Source: Acidobacteriaceae bacterium (GTDB lineage: Bacteria > Acidobacteriota > Terriglobia > Terriglobales > Acidobacteriaceae). Taken from it: a stretch of 64,000 nt of DNA. Below the pieces are notes generated by a model. The model was not told the origin of the DNA, searched no databases, and was given only the letters and a program-made list of their open reading frames with translations. A program made the translations under genes and the position numbers. Shown here piece after piece: positions 36,338 to 45,438 of this stretch. The stretch's first letter is position 1. The number at the start of each line of letters is the position of its first letter. The DNA is taken from positions 24,586-88,585 of the forward strand of contig PLBY01000149.1 of NCBI GenBank assembly GCA_003134655.1. The letters are read 5' to 3'.

Positions 36338-37594
36338 TCACTTCTCCGCTGCGCGGATGGTAAAGCGATCTACCACGCTGCCCGACGTGCAACTGATGTC
36401 GTTCTTGCCTCCGCCCCCTGGGCCACAAATGTAGGTGCCCTCGATTACTGTCGGCGTGAAGCGCAGCTGAAGGATGCCGAAGTGCATGGCCCGGAATGCC
36501 GACCATGAAGGTTTCGGGCACAAACGGAAGAGGCAGGCCGTGTTGAGTTCCTCCAGTTCGGACCCGCCGATTCCCGCCGTTACGCTCACTACGCCATTTA
36601 CTGGATAGCTGCGCTCGTAATCGTGACTGTGGCCATTCACGTTCAGTGCATACTTTTTGTGTTTTGCCGCGAGTCTGGCGATGTAATGCCGCAGATCCAA
36701 ATCGCTGTGGTGATAGCCGGAGGTAAAAGGCGCGCGGTGGCCGAAGGTCACTATGAAAGTAATATTCGGATCGCGCTGGGCCTCATCCATTAGCCTATTC
36801 GTCTTCATATACCAGTCGGCCCACGTTTGCACCGTGTACGGCTCCGGGTATGCGATGAAGCGCGCATTGCCGTAATCGAACCACGACCAATCCTGGCCGC
36901 AGCATCCTGGATTCGGAACTCCCGGGGATGTCTGCGGGTTGGGCAAACCAAAGCGCCCCTTGTAATTCCTCAAATCGTCATTGCGCGCCACATCCCATTC
37001 GTGATTGCCCCATGCCGGCATATAAGGGACATCCTGAGACCAAACCATCATGTCATTGAAGTGCTGATCGACGGATGCCTGGCCATTTGGATTCGCTAAG
37101 GAGAGATCCCCAAGAACCAACACGGCGGCAGGCACGTGCGCCGCAATTAATTCCTGAACCGGTAGCACATCTTTGTAATCGCGGGAGGATCCGATGTCGC
37201 CTTCGGCGTCGATGATGAAATTTGCGCTACCCGGCGGAAACGGCGTTCTGAATGTGTGATCTGGACAGGTTCCAATCGAGTAGTGGTATAGAGCGTTGGG
37301 CGTCAGCGCCGTCAAAGGAGCCTGGCGAAACGGGCCAGCAGAGGAAAACGGCAGCGGCTTCGGAATATTCCCGGTTCCCGTCTGCCCATAGCCGATAGTC
37401 GCTCCATACCGAATCTTATCCTCGTCGCCTCGCCAGTCGAAGGTAACGGATGTCAGCCCTGTAATAGTCCAGTGAATTTCATCGGCATTGCACTTTTGCT
37501 CTGGGTGCCCGTTCTGCGCGGCACCGGCGTTCGCCGCTGGCATTAGCAGAGCAATGGAGATGAAGGAAACCGTTCGGGCGAAGTGTCCCAGCAT
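36338..37594 (-). CDS. Secreted calcineurin-like metallophosphoesterase (purple-acid-phosphatase type)
   Basis: Counted from the ATG at 37594 (GGAG upstream), a signal peptide (about 1-26) precedes a fibronectin-like N-terminal domain and a binuclear metallophosphoesterase core. The core holds EGDIG (D133), LGDL (D163), GNHEWD (N197-H198), FGH (H286) and GHSHDYER (H322, H324). This is the purple acid phosphatase order. It would hydrolyse phosphate esters or diesters outside the cytoplasm. The open frame runs 27 codons further upstream but overlaps the preceding acyltransferase gene, so the internal ATG, 30 bp past that gene, is preferred. Phosphate or glycan-phosphate scavenging is plausible. 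Confidence 0.82.
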   Translation of the reverse strand: MLGHFARTVSFISIALLMPAANAGAAQNGHPEQKCNADEIHWTITGLTSVTFDWRGDEDKIRYGATIGYGQTGTGNIPKPLPFSSAGPFRQAPLTALTPNALYHYSIGTCPDHTFRTPFPPGSANFIIDAEGDIGSSRDYKDVLPVQELIAAHVPAAVLVLGDLSLANPNGQASVDQHFNDMMVWSQDVPYMPAWGNHEWDVARNDDLRNYKGRFGLPNPQTSPGVPNPGCCGQDWSWFDYGNARFIAYPEPYTVQTWADWYMKTNRLMDEAQRDPNITFIVTFGHRAPFTSGYHHSDLDLRHYIARLAAKHKKYALNVNGHSHDYERSYPVNGVVSVTAGIGGSELEELNTACLFRLCPKPSWSAFRAMHFGILQLRFTPTVIEGTYICGPGGGGKNDISCTSGSVVDRFTIRAAEK

Positions 37595-37623
37595 AAATTT
37601 GTCGCTCCGGCGCGTACCCGCGT

Positions 37624-38796
37624 TCAAATCTTCACGAAAATTTTCCGCTTCATCATCCAAAACAGAATCAGCCATTCCAAGGCAAGCGCGGCGAGCGCCT
37701 CAAACAGAAGCCCCGCGCTGCCCAGATGCACTGCAATGGGGTGCGTGAAGATGTCCGTTCCTGCCTTGATCGATATAAGGCTGACCGTCACATAGATGAA
37801 GAGGGCGTTCACTCCAAATGGGACAAACAGGATCGCCCACTTCCGGTAGCGAACGATATCGACCAGCCAGAAGAAGAATAGAAATTCAAGACAAGCGACG
37901 CCGGCGCTTGCGAGGCCGTACGAGGTTGTCCACATTTTCATTTCTATCGGGATCACCGGACTGAGAGCGAATCCGGCGGCAAGAAGCCCCACTCCCATGG
38001 CAGCGATGATTTTCGCCTTGGCGCCCAATGAACGCGCGGTCATCAGCAACTCTCCAATGAGCAGCCCGATCAATGTGGTCGCAATCGCGGGGATCACCAC
38101 CAGAACCGTTCCCCATCCTTCATCTCGAAATGGCCAAACGTTCCAGTGTTTCTGGCCCAGGACCGCGATATCAACGGAATGCACCAGGTTGTGGTTGACG
38201 ACATAAGAACCCGCCGGGATTCCAGGCGCGGGCACGAAGGCCAACACAAGAGCGTATGCGATCAGGATGATTCCAGCCAGCAAAGCCTGAAATCGCCACG
38301 ATTTTCTTGCGACCAAAAAAGCTACGAGATACGCAACTGCAATCGGCTGAAGCGCGCTGCTGAGTTCCACCCAATACGGCGAACCGAGTGAAACGGATTC
38401 GCGGACCGAGCCTAAGAGAAACAGGATTACGGCACGCTTTATGGCATGTGCCAACTGCCGGCCATAGCTTTCAGTCCGGGACCGCTTGGCGAGTGAAAGC
38501 GGAATGGAAACGCCCACCATCAACATGAAGCAAGGCCAGATGCAATCGTAAAATCGCAATCCAAACCATGGACTGTGATCCAGTTGCCGGACGATGGCAT
38601 GGATGAGGAAATTATGCCCGCACGCGTCAACACCAACCATCAGCATTCCACCGCCAACGATCCAGAACATGGTGAAGCCGCGGAAGACATCGAGCGAGAC
38701 CAGGCGGTCCGTGCCAGATGATGCTGCCGTGCTTGGACCGAGCTTCTCCCGGTCGCTGGACGTTTCCATCTTCAAAGGTGAAGTGTTGGTCGCCAT
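37624..38796 (-). CDS. HGSNAT-like / DUF5009 membrane acyltransferase
   Basis: A 390-residue inner-membrane protein with about ten helices. It begins its core with RLVSLDVFRGFTMFWIVGGG, the signature of the heparan-alpha-glucosaminide N-acetyltransferase-like (COG4299/DUF5009) family, and contains a WPCFMLMVGVS helix. Such proteins move acetyl groups across the membrane to sugar amines. AAGGAAGG lies eight bases before the ATG. It follows a deacetylase-like gene by 13 bp and precedes the metallophosphoesterase. The neighbouring deacetylase suggests acetylation state of an amino sugar as a shared theme, which is inference. Confidence 0.8.
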   Translation of the reverse strand: MATNTSPLKMETSSDREKLGPSTAASSGTDRLVSLDVFRGFTMFWIVGGGMLMVGVDACGHNFLIHAIVRQLDHSPWFGLRFYDCIWPCFMLMVGVSIPLSLAKRSRTESYGRQLAHAIKRAVILFLLGSVRESVSLGSPYWVELSSALQPIAVAYLVAFLVARKSWRFQALLAGIILIAYALVLAFVPAPGIPAGSYVVNHNLVHSVDIAVLGQKHWNVWPFRDEGWGTVLVVIPAIATTLIGLLIGELLMTARSLGAKAKIIAAMGVGLLAAGFALSPVIPIEMKMWTTSYGLASAGVACLEFLFFFWLVDIVRYRKWAILFVPFGVNALFIYVTVSLISIKAGTDIFTHPIAVHLGSAGLLFEALAALALEWLILFWMMKRKIFVKI

Positions 38797-38809
38797 GACA
38801 AACCTTCCT

Positions 38810-40819
38810 TCATGGGTTATTGCCGTGTGTTGCCGGAATCAATCCCCAGGTGTGGCTGCCCACTCCGGGAGGTAGATCAATAATCATCATTTCGGGCTGG
38901 GACTCCGACGCATTCATCTTACGGGCCGGTTTGTTATCAACCGAGACTTCCGTATGGGAGACCATCAACTGCTGCCGCAAAGGCTCAGATAGCCAGAGCT
39001 GCCACGAAGAGGGATGGGTTGCGAAATACGTGCAGTAATGGCTGTCTTGGTCAAAGGTTAATTGCAGATTGTTATTGCCCGCAGAGGAGCTAACTTGCGT
39101 ATGGAGCATTCCTATATATTCATTCGTTCCCAAGGTTTTGTAGTTGGACGGCAAAGCAGCGAATAACTTTTGCATGAAGTCATGATCCAGAGCGATATCC
39201 CTGTCATGAAATCCGACGATGACAGGACCGTCCGGATGAGCGGGCCATCTCTCGGAATGGAGACGATCGAGGATGTCATAGCCGGTAGTGAAATCGGGTA
39301 TGACACCCGCCATATCTAAAACCCTTTCAGGAGTGAGATAGTAGGTCGCATCGTCGCCATGAAAAAGACCAAAGCCGACGCGCGCGGCCAGTTCGGCCGT
39401 GTTATTGAATTGGGTTTTCGACCATGAATTGTTGCCGGGCTTAAATTCCAGCGCTTGCTCTCCGAAATCCTGCTGTATCTCCGACAGCGATCTCTTCATA
39501 TGAAACATCTGCGTGACCGCGGGGACTTCATTGCCGCGCAGCTTGTCGTCGAACTCCGCATACCAGCCATCCACTGAGCCTGCTCCCGACAGGTCCGCTG
39601 TCCACCACGGTCCTGGAGGCGATTCCAGGTCCTGGTTCATATGGGTCCATCCGTGACTTTCGATATTTAGCAAGCCTTCGGCAACTGCCTGTTTCAGGCC
39701 TTGTCGAGTCGATGCGTAGTCCTGATTCAGTCCATACAGATCAGTGAACTTCTGAGCCCACGGCGACACGACCCGTTTCGATTGGCGATCCACGTATCCC
39801 GTGTCCACCATCGCGCTTGCCACGGCGTGGTGCTGTTGCAACGGCGCAACCAGATATTGACTAATCGTCTCCGCGCTTGGCTCGACATATCGCCAATAGG
39901 AGAGGAATGCTTTATCTGCTGTTCCCCAATCGTCCAGCTCGAAAATAATGCTGTGATCAAAATCCACATTGGGCACAACCGCATACCCCATGGTCCAAAC
40001 CAGCGAGCGAAAGAGAAGATTCCTCCAGAAGATTGAACTGCCCAGTTCCGGCTGAGCGGGCGAACCCAGCCATACCGCGGAAACTCCGGGCGCGATCTGA
40101 TTCGCCGTCAAAACAGGATGTTGTCCCTGAGTGATTAGAACATTCGCGCTTGTTGGCTGGACCCATAAGCGGACCGCATAGTCATGTTTCTGGGGCGGCA
40201 TTTCATCCTCTGCCGATCCGATGCCGCGGGTAATGTAGTGCTCCCCAGTCAAGTGGAGGTCGTCCGTTGCTGTGTAGAACTCCCTGAACTTGAGCCCAAG
40301 CAGCCTCTCAAGAACGGGATCGACAAAGCGGGAGTTGAATGCGATCAGGCTGGTTCCGGCCTGCGTTGCCTGTTCCAGCGACGCAATATCCTGGGTGCCG
40401 TAGGAGGAGGGATCAGCCACCCAGACGACGGTTCCGTAGCGAATGCTTCCTGACCGGCCAAACAGATATGAGGCATCGAGATGCTGCTGATCCAACTGCA
40501 AAACGTCAAAAGGAACGGACCATGCTTTAAGCAGGGCGGCAACAGATTGGAAGTTATCGGTCTTGCTGTTTACTACAAGTCCCGAAGGATCGCTCCAGTG
40601 ATCCACCACAAGTAAAACCCGGTACGGCTTGATGGAAACGGCAGCACCTGGAAGGGCTGCCGCGGGCGAAACGTGCGTGACCGCTGCCAGCCCCAATAAT
40701 GATAAACACAGGGCGCCGGCCAGCCGTTTCAAGACGCGGAACTTGATCGAATACCTCTCCCGTATAACATTTCCCAAATCTCCCGTTATGATCCGAGACT
40801 TAAGCGGCTGCGGAAGCAT
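38810..40819 (-). CDS. Exported polysaccharide-deacetylase-like protein
   Basis: After a long basic leader and a hydrophobic segment (RLAGALCLSLLGLAAVTHVSP) there is an alpha/beta N-terminal domain (about 65-270) with a glutamine-amidotransferase-like look. A NodB-like (CE4-type) barrel follows, with FELDDWGTAD, an ESHGWTH metal-histidine motif and GFHDRD. These are the deacetylase D-D / H-x-x-x-H style motifs in modified form. The frame is open to 40936 and the start is unsure; ATG 40819 is given, and no start has a good ribosome site except GGGAGAGG near 40755. It heads the minus-strand run to 31.97 kb. Acetyl removal from an extracellular glycan is inferred. Confidence 0.6.
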   Translation of the reverse strand: MLPQPLKSRIITGDLGNVIRERYSIKFRVLKRLAGALCLSLLGLAAVTHVSPAAALPGAAVSIKPYRVLLVVDHWSDPSGLVVNSKTDNFQSVAALLKAWSVPFDVLQLDQQHLDASYLFGRSGSIRYGTVVWVADPSSYGTQDIASLEQATQAGTSLIAFNSRFVDPVLERLLGLKFREFYTATDDLHLTGEHYITRGIGSAEDEMPPQKHDYAVRLWVQPTSANVLITQGQHPVLTANQIAPGVSAVWLGSPAQPELGSSIFWRNLLFRSLVWTMGYAVVPNVDFDHSIIFELDDWGTADKAFLSYWRYVEPSAETISQYLVAPLQQHHAVASAMVDTGYVDRQSKRVVSPWAQKFTDLYGLNQDYASTRQGLKQAVAEGLLNIESHGWTHMNQDLESPPGPWWTADLSGAGSVDGWYAEFDDKLRGNEVPAVTQMFHMKRSLSEIQQDFGEQALEFKPGNNSWSKTQFNNTAELAARVGFGLFHGDDATYYLTPERVLDMAGVIPDFTTGYDILDRLHSERWPAHPDGPVIVGFHDRDIALDHDFMQKLFAALPSNYKTLGTNEYIGMLHTQVSSSAGNNNLQLTFDQDSHYCTYFATHPSSWQLWLSEPLRQQLMVSHTEVSVDNKPARKMNASESQPEMMIIDLPPGVGSHTWGLIPATHGNNP

Positions 40820-40936
40820 ACGTTCTGTAATATAGCCCCGTGAGAGACGAAGCAACAAACGACATATGCTTTGTAGATATTGCGTGCAACCTATTGAACA
40901 GGCATTGCTGTTGCTGGTTTTGACACTGAAGGTCAA

Positions 40937-41565
40937 TTTCGGGAGCCTAATCTGTGATGGGTTGCAAGTTTGCTGTTTGGCTCCGCCATTAGACCGCGGC
41001 CCCTGAAGAGAGCAATTGCCGCGAACGAAAACGGCGTAATGCAGAAGGCAGGGTTACTCGGTGTAGTTGTTGGCTGGAATTTATGCGCGTGTCAGATCGG
41101 ACGTGCGGAATGTCCCGTGCATAGGTGCCGGCCGAAACTCTAGTCCCGATTTACCAACAGAAAAGCCCAGAGACAAGGACGGCTTGATCTATGCTGCCCG
41201 CGGCGAAACCCAATCTTTTCAGGGGGCAGACCATGCGTCGGGAGGCAAACTCCTGTATGACGCACCGCCGACCGGAGAGCAGTTCCAGAAGTGACGACTT
41301 CTATCACGCGATGATTCGCCGGGCTCAGGTGTTGCACAAAGCTGGAATAGCCAATCTTGTGACGCCGCCTGTGCAGCTTTACCATGATGGGCTCGGCCAA
41401 GGCCGCTATGCATTCGATATCTGGACCATGCTTCCTATGGCCTTGACGATGCGCAGTCCTATGAGCCTCCAAGAGCCTCCTAAAGTAGTGATAGACGGTG
41501 AACGACTGGTCGGCCGAAGGCGTTCCGAGCAATTCTAAACAGAAACACGTTGCTTTCTCCCTGCG
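40937..41565. other. Non-coding or decayed stretch, nothing recognised
   Basis: About 630 bp between the deacetylase-like gene and the DUF4091 remnant. Several frames of 100 residues or so are open on both strands, but none has a ribosome site, recognisable motifs or codon use like the neighbours. Given the adjoining pseudogene this is probably decayed DNA. Confidence 0.5.
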
Positions 41566-41930
41566 CTATCGTGAACATCCGAGGGCTTCTATTTGATTAC
41601 CTAACTTGACGCGCACAGACTCCAGCAGTGCATAACTGCGCGTCCAGTGAGTCCGCTCCGGCGTAACCTTACGGACTCGTGCAAGTGCCCAGTCCCGATG
41701 ACTACCGTTCTTGAGTATCTGGAGGTATCACATAGTCCTGCACCCCGTCGGGCAGATACTTGAGCCGCATTGAAGGAGCGACGCGCTTCAGCCCGGCCGG
41801 TGCGCACGGATAATCGGGGTTCTGGTTGCCTTTTGGGGATTCGCCCATGGATTCGCGATCTCTGTCCAGTGTAATGAACGCTGCATCTCCGCGGCGGCCT
41901 TTGCGGGTTGACGCGCTCCGTGGGCCACCG
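41566..41930 (-). pseudogene. C-terminal remnant of a DUF4091 (GH123-like) glycoside hydrolase
   Basis: Reading the minus strand through two frame changes gives LHWTEIANPWANPQK, then NPDYPCAPAGL and APSMRLKYLPDGVQDYV, then ILKNGSHRDWALARVRKV and SYALLESVRVKLGNQIEAL before a stop at 41566. This order (W..NPW-NP, then R-LK-LRDGV-DYEY, then a helical tail ending A-LE--R--LG--I) is the end of the DUF4091 domain found in GH123-like enzymes. Everything N-terminal to it is missing and the plus-strand exporter gene begins 15 bp away. It cannot be functional. Confidence 0.65.
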
Positions 41931-41944
41931 TAGCATCCTCCTAG

Positions 41945-42946
41945 ATGGAAGTCGCCGCCCCTCAGCCTTCGGACAGCAACACCGTTTCAGCGTTCTCCAA
42001 CAGCCCTTTTGCCCGGAAACCCATGCTGGCTTTCGCCGTGCTGCTTGCGGTCAATGCCATGTGGGCGTTTCAATTCTCGGGTGCACGGATTGCCACCAGC
42101 GAGTTGAGCGCCGTGCTGGTGACGCTGCTGCCGCTCGCGATTGCGACCCTGCTGGTAATGCCCTTCGCAAGACTCAACCTGGACCTGTTCCGGCCGGCCA
42201 ACCGCACCATTCTGTTGGATGTGTTTCTGCTTGGCACGGTGGGGGTTCTTCCAGCGCAGCTTGGCCTGGTTCTTGGCGTCCAGCGAACCCTGGCGTCCAA
42301 TGCCAGCGTGCTCTCCTTGACCGTGCCCGTGCTGACCGCGATCTCCGCTTCGCTTTTTCTGCATGAACACATGACGAAACTGCGCTGGATATCTTTTGCA
42401 ATCGCGATTCTGGGCGTCTGCCTCATTTCGATCAAAGACATTCAGCACGCGCAGTTGTTCAGTATCGAATACGTGACGGGCAATTTATTTGTGCTGGCGA
42501 GTTGCGCCGGAAGCGCGTTCAACAATTCCTTCAGCCGCCGTGCCCTCTCGCGATTCTCTCCCGCACAGGTATTGGTGTGGAGTTTTATCGTGACCGATCT
42601 GGAGCTCGTTTTGATCTACGCGATAACCGGCCGGGGCGACTGGAGTCAACTTGCACAACTAGGCCCCTCCGTGTGGTGGAGCTTGATCCTCGTAGCAATC
42701 TTCAGTCTCGGTCTTTCGATGATCCTGTATTTTTCCGTGATCCAGGCGGTGGAGGTGATGCGGGCGGCATTGTCGGTTTACATGCTACCGGTGTTCGGGG
42801 TACTTTTCTCCGCGGCGTTGCTGGGTGAAAAGCTCACTCCTAATCTGATTGCGGGCGGCGTGCTCATTTTCATCAGTTGTTTCCTGGTAACCGTATATGA
42901 AGAAAAGCAGCGCCTTCGCGGACTGAAGGTTTCTGGCGATGTTTGA
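41945..42946 (+). CDS. EamA/DMT-family membrane transporter
   Basis: A 333-residue inner-membrane protein with ten predicted helices in two EamA repeats (about 27-160 and 178-312). The first helix reads MLAFAVLLAVNAMWAFQFSGARI and the second half includes a SIILYFSV-type helix pair. DMT carriers move amino acids, nucleotides or small metabolites. Its stop overlaps the next start by eight bases and the following genes overlap as well. The carrier therefore probably moves the substrate or product of the D-amino-acid-related enzymes that follow. The ribosome site is weak. Confidence 0.85.
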   Translation: MEVAAPQPSDSNTVSAFSNSPFARKPMLAFAVLLAVNAMWAFQFSGARIATSELSAVLVTLLPLAIATLLVMPFARLNLDLFRPANRTILLDVFLLGTVGVLPAQLGLVLGVQRTLASNASVLSLTVPVLTAISASLFLHEHMTKLRWISFAIAILGVCLISIKDIQHAQLFSIEYVTGNLFVLASCAGSAFNNSFSRRALSRFSPAQVLVWSFIVTDLELVLIYAITGRGDWSQLAQLGPSVWWSLILVAIFSLGLSMILYFSVIQAVEVMRAALSVYMLPVFGVLFSAALLGEKLTPNLIAGGVLIFISCFLVTVYEEKQRLRGLKVSGDV

Positions 42947-43886
42947 GATCAATGGCGTTGTTCCAATCATTCCAACTCCATTTGCCCCGGATGGCAGCAT
43001 TGATTGGGCGGCGCTTGAACCGTTGTTAAACTTTGCAGTCGATGCGCACGTGTGTGCCGTCTGTCTGCCGGCATACGCCAGCGAGTTCTACAAGCTGCGG
43101 GATGGCGAGCGCCGGGAACTCGTGTGCCATGCAATCCGTATTCTGAACGGCCGTCTCCCCGTCGTCGCGCAAATCAATCATCTGGCCACCTCGTATGTAA
43201 TCGAGACGGCACGCGACCTTGAACGCGCAGGAGCTTCCGCAATTTCCGTCGCGGTCCCAAGACTTTTCGGCTTACCGGAGCGTGACCTGCTTCGCTATTT
43301 CGACAGAATTCTTGAGGCCATCTCCGTTCCGCTCATCATCCAGGATTTCAATCCGGGCGGGGCGACCGTGAGCCTGGAGTTTGTGCAATCACTCAATAAT
43401 CAACACAACCATTTTCGCTATCTGAAGCTTGAAGAACCGCTGATGTCGGCACGCGTCCGAGCCATCGCCGAGGGCACAAACGGGGCGGTCGCCGTGCTGG
43501 ACGGCTGGGGCGGAATGTATATGCTGGAATTGATCGATGCCGGAATTTGTGGCGTGATGCCGGGGCTGGCGATTTCGGACATACTGCAAAATGTTTGGGA
43601 AGGCGCCCGTAACGGAAAAAAGGACGCAGCCTATGAAACGTTCCAGGGTGTTTTGCCGCAAATCGTATACAGCCTGCAGAATCTTGAATTTTTTCATCAC
43701 GCGGAGAAATCCTTGCTCGAGGCACGCGGGGTACTTCCCAATGCTGCGGTTCGCGATGCCACGCTCACGATCAACGAGATTGATCGCGCGCACATCGAGT
43801 TCCTGAATCGCAAGGTGCTCGACTTGCTGCACAGCCGCCGGAATATGCGCACAGCGACAGATTTGTCCCCGAAGGTGTCCGCATGA
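42939..43886 (+). CDS. DapA/N-acetylneuraminate-lyase-family aldolase, non-canonical
   Basis: A 315-residue TIM-barrel protein of the class I DHDPS/NAL family with the expected Schiff-base Lys, K163, in RYLKLEEP. The family GTTGE loop is replaced by LPAYASEF (43-50), and the active-site Tyr position reads QDFN (135-138). It is therefore not a true dihydrodipicolinate synthase and is closer to the many catabolic keto-acid lyases and dehydratases. It overlaps the transporter gene by 8 bp and the deacylase gene by 4 bp, so the three are translationally coupled. Substrate is unknown; an oxo acid derived from a D-amino or hydroxyamino acid would suit the neighbours. Confidence 0.8.
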   Translation: MFEINGVVPIIPTPFAPDGSIDWAALEPLLNFAVDAHVCAVCLPAYASEFYKLRDGERRELVCHAIRILNGRLPVVAQINHLATSYVIETARDLERAGASAISVAVPRLFGLPERDLLRYFDRILEAISVPLIIQDFNPGGATVSLEFVQSLNNQHNHFRYLKLEEPLMSARVRAIAEGTNGAVAVLDGWGGMYMLELIDAGICGVMPGLAISDILQNVWEGARNGKKDAAYETFQGVLPQIVYSLQNLEFFHHAEKSLLEARGVLPNAAVRDATLTINEIDRAHIEFLNRKVLDLLHSRRNMRTATDLSPKVSA

Positions 43887-45436
43887 GCCAAGCTGAATAT
43901 ACGGTCTTCGAAGGTGGAACCATCATCGATGGCTCTGGCAATCCTTCGTTCCCCGGCGAGGTTGTCATTCAGGGCGAACGAATTGTGTCGGTGGGCAGGG
44001 TTGGCACGCGGCCTGTCGCACCGCAAGATGCGATTGTGAATGTAATCGACTGTGCGGGATACGCCGTCGCGCCAGGTTTTATCGATGCGCACAGCCACTC
44101 TGACCTGCAGGTTCTGCAAAATCGAACTGAGAAGTTATTGCAGGGAGTTACAACCGAAGTGGTAGGCAACTGCGGATTTTCCGCGTACCCGCTGCCCGAT
44201 AAACCGGAACTTTTGCGGGAGTTCGCCAATGGCATTCTCTACGGGGACGAAAGGTGGGGATGGAATTCCGCTTCCGACTATCTCTCTGTCGCGAGCGAAT
44301 CGAAGACCGCTACCGTTGTCTCGCTCGTAGGGCACGGATCGCTGAGGATCAAGGTCGCGGGTAACACCAGCCGAGCCTTGACGGCGCGAGAATTGGACCT
44401 AACCGCGGGATTGCTGGACGAAGCCCTTCAGGAGGGGGCTGCGGGTTTCTCCTCTGGATTGATGTACGCCCCCGGTTCGGGCGCATCTCCGGAGGAGTTG
44501 ACGACCCTGGCGCGAGTAGCCGCCCGAAGAGGTAAAGTGTACTCCACCCACATGCGGAGCTACTCCGCCGGATTGGTGGATGCGGTTGAAGAACAGATTT
44601 CCATTGCTGAAGCCTCCGGATGCCGCCTTGAAATCTCTCACTTACAAGCGGCGGGCGAGGACTTCTGGCCGCTACAGCAACGCGCCGTCGACGCGATCGA
44701 GCAAGCGTCGTCGCGGGGCGTCGATGTGGCGTTCGATGTATATCCGTGGCTCGCCGGATCGACGGTACTTACGCAAGTGCTGCCTCAGGATGCGCTCGAC
44801 GGCGGAATCCCACAATTGCTTGAGCGCCTCCGCGACCCCGCACACCGTGAATCCATCCGCCGACGGATCAAACCGGAGGCTCGCTGGACTGGTGTTGTGA
44901 TCACATCGGCTGCGGACAATGAATTCGCGTTGGTGGGACGGTCGATCCAGGACATTGCGGATGAAAGGGGGAACGATCCGCAGAGTGTGGCGATGGACAT
45001 TTTGCTGGAACAAGAAGCGAAGGTGTTGATTGTGGAGCACTGCCAATCGGTGGACAATCTTCATGCGCTTCTCACTCATCCGATGGCAACTGTCATTACA
45101 GACGGGGTATACACCCGTGGCCGTTCCCATCCCCGTTTATATGCAACTTTCCCATTGCTGCTGGGCGAGATGGTTCGTGAACGCGGATGGCTCACCATTG
45201 AAGAAGCTGTCCATAAAGTCACAGGCAAACCCGCCGCCACGTTCCACCTGCACGAGAGAGGCCGCATCGCGGGCGGATATATCGCGGACATAACAGTTTT
45301 CGATCCGAAGGCCGTGCATACCAACGCCACCTACGAAGCACCCGATGTACCGCCGACCGGAATCAAATCCGTATTTCGAAATGGCAGAATTGCGGTCGAT
45401 GCGGGTATGGTCAGATTGACTTCCGCAATTGAGTAA
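43883..45436 (+). CDS. N-acyl-D-amino-acid deacylase
   Basis: An amidohydrolase-superfamily enzyme of 517 residues. A beta-sandwich opening (FEGGTIIDGSGNP) is followed by the metal motif GFIDAHSHSD, the D-aminoacylase Cys ligand in GVTTEVVGNCGFS, a carboxylate in the LEISHLQA segment and a C-terminal D-aminoacylase signature VHKVTGKPAATFHLHERGRIAGGYIAD. It would remove acyl groups from N-acyl-D-amino acids in the cytoplasm. The ATG overlaps the upstream stop (ATGA) and the D-threonine-aldolase-like gene starts 2 bp after its stop. Confidence 0.9.
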   Translation: MSQAEYTVFEGGTIIDGSGNPSFPGEVVIQGERIVSVGRVGTRPVAPQDAIVNVIDCAGYAVAPGFIDAHSHSDLQVLQNRTEKLLQGVTTEVVGNCGFSAYPLPDKPELLREFANGILYGDERWGWNSASDYLSVASESKTATVVSLVGHGSLRIKVAGNTSRALTARELDLTAGLLDEALQEGAAGFSSGLMYAPGSGASPEELTTLARVAARRGKVYSTHMRSYSAGLVDAVEEQISIAEASGCRLEISHLQAAGEDFWPLQQRAVDAIEQASSRGVDVAFDVYPWLAGSTVLTQVLPQDALDGGIPQLLERLRDPAHRESIRRRIKPEARWTGVVITSAADNEFALVGRSIQDIADERGNDPQSVAMDILLEQEAKVLIVEHCQSVDNLHALLTHPMATVITDGVYTRGRSHPRLYATFPLLLGEMVRERGWLTIEEAVHKVTGKPAATFHLHERGRIAGGYIADITVFDPKAVHTNATYEAPDVPPTGIKSVFRNGRIAVDAGMVRLTSAIE

Positions 45437-45438
45437 TT

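Noticed and set aside
41140..41538. Overlapping open frames on both strands of 115-130 codons
   Set aside because: No recognisable domain, no ribosome site and mutual overlap; treated as decayed or non-coding DNA.
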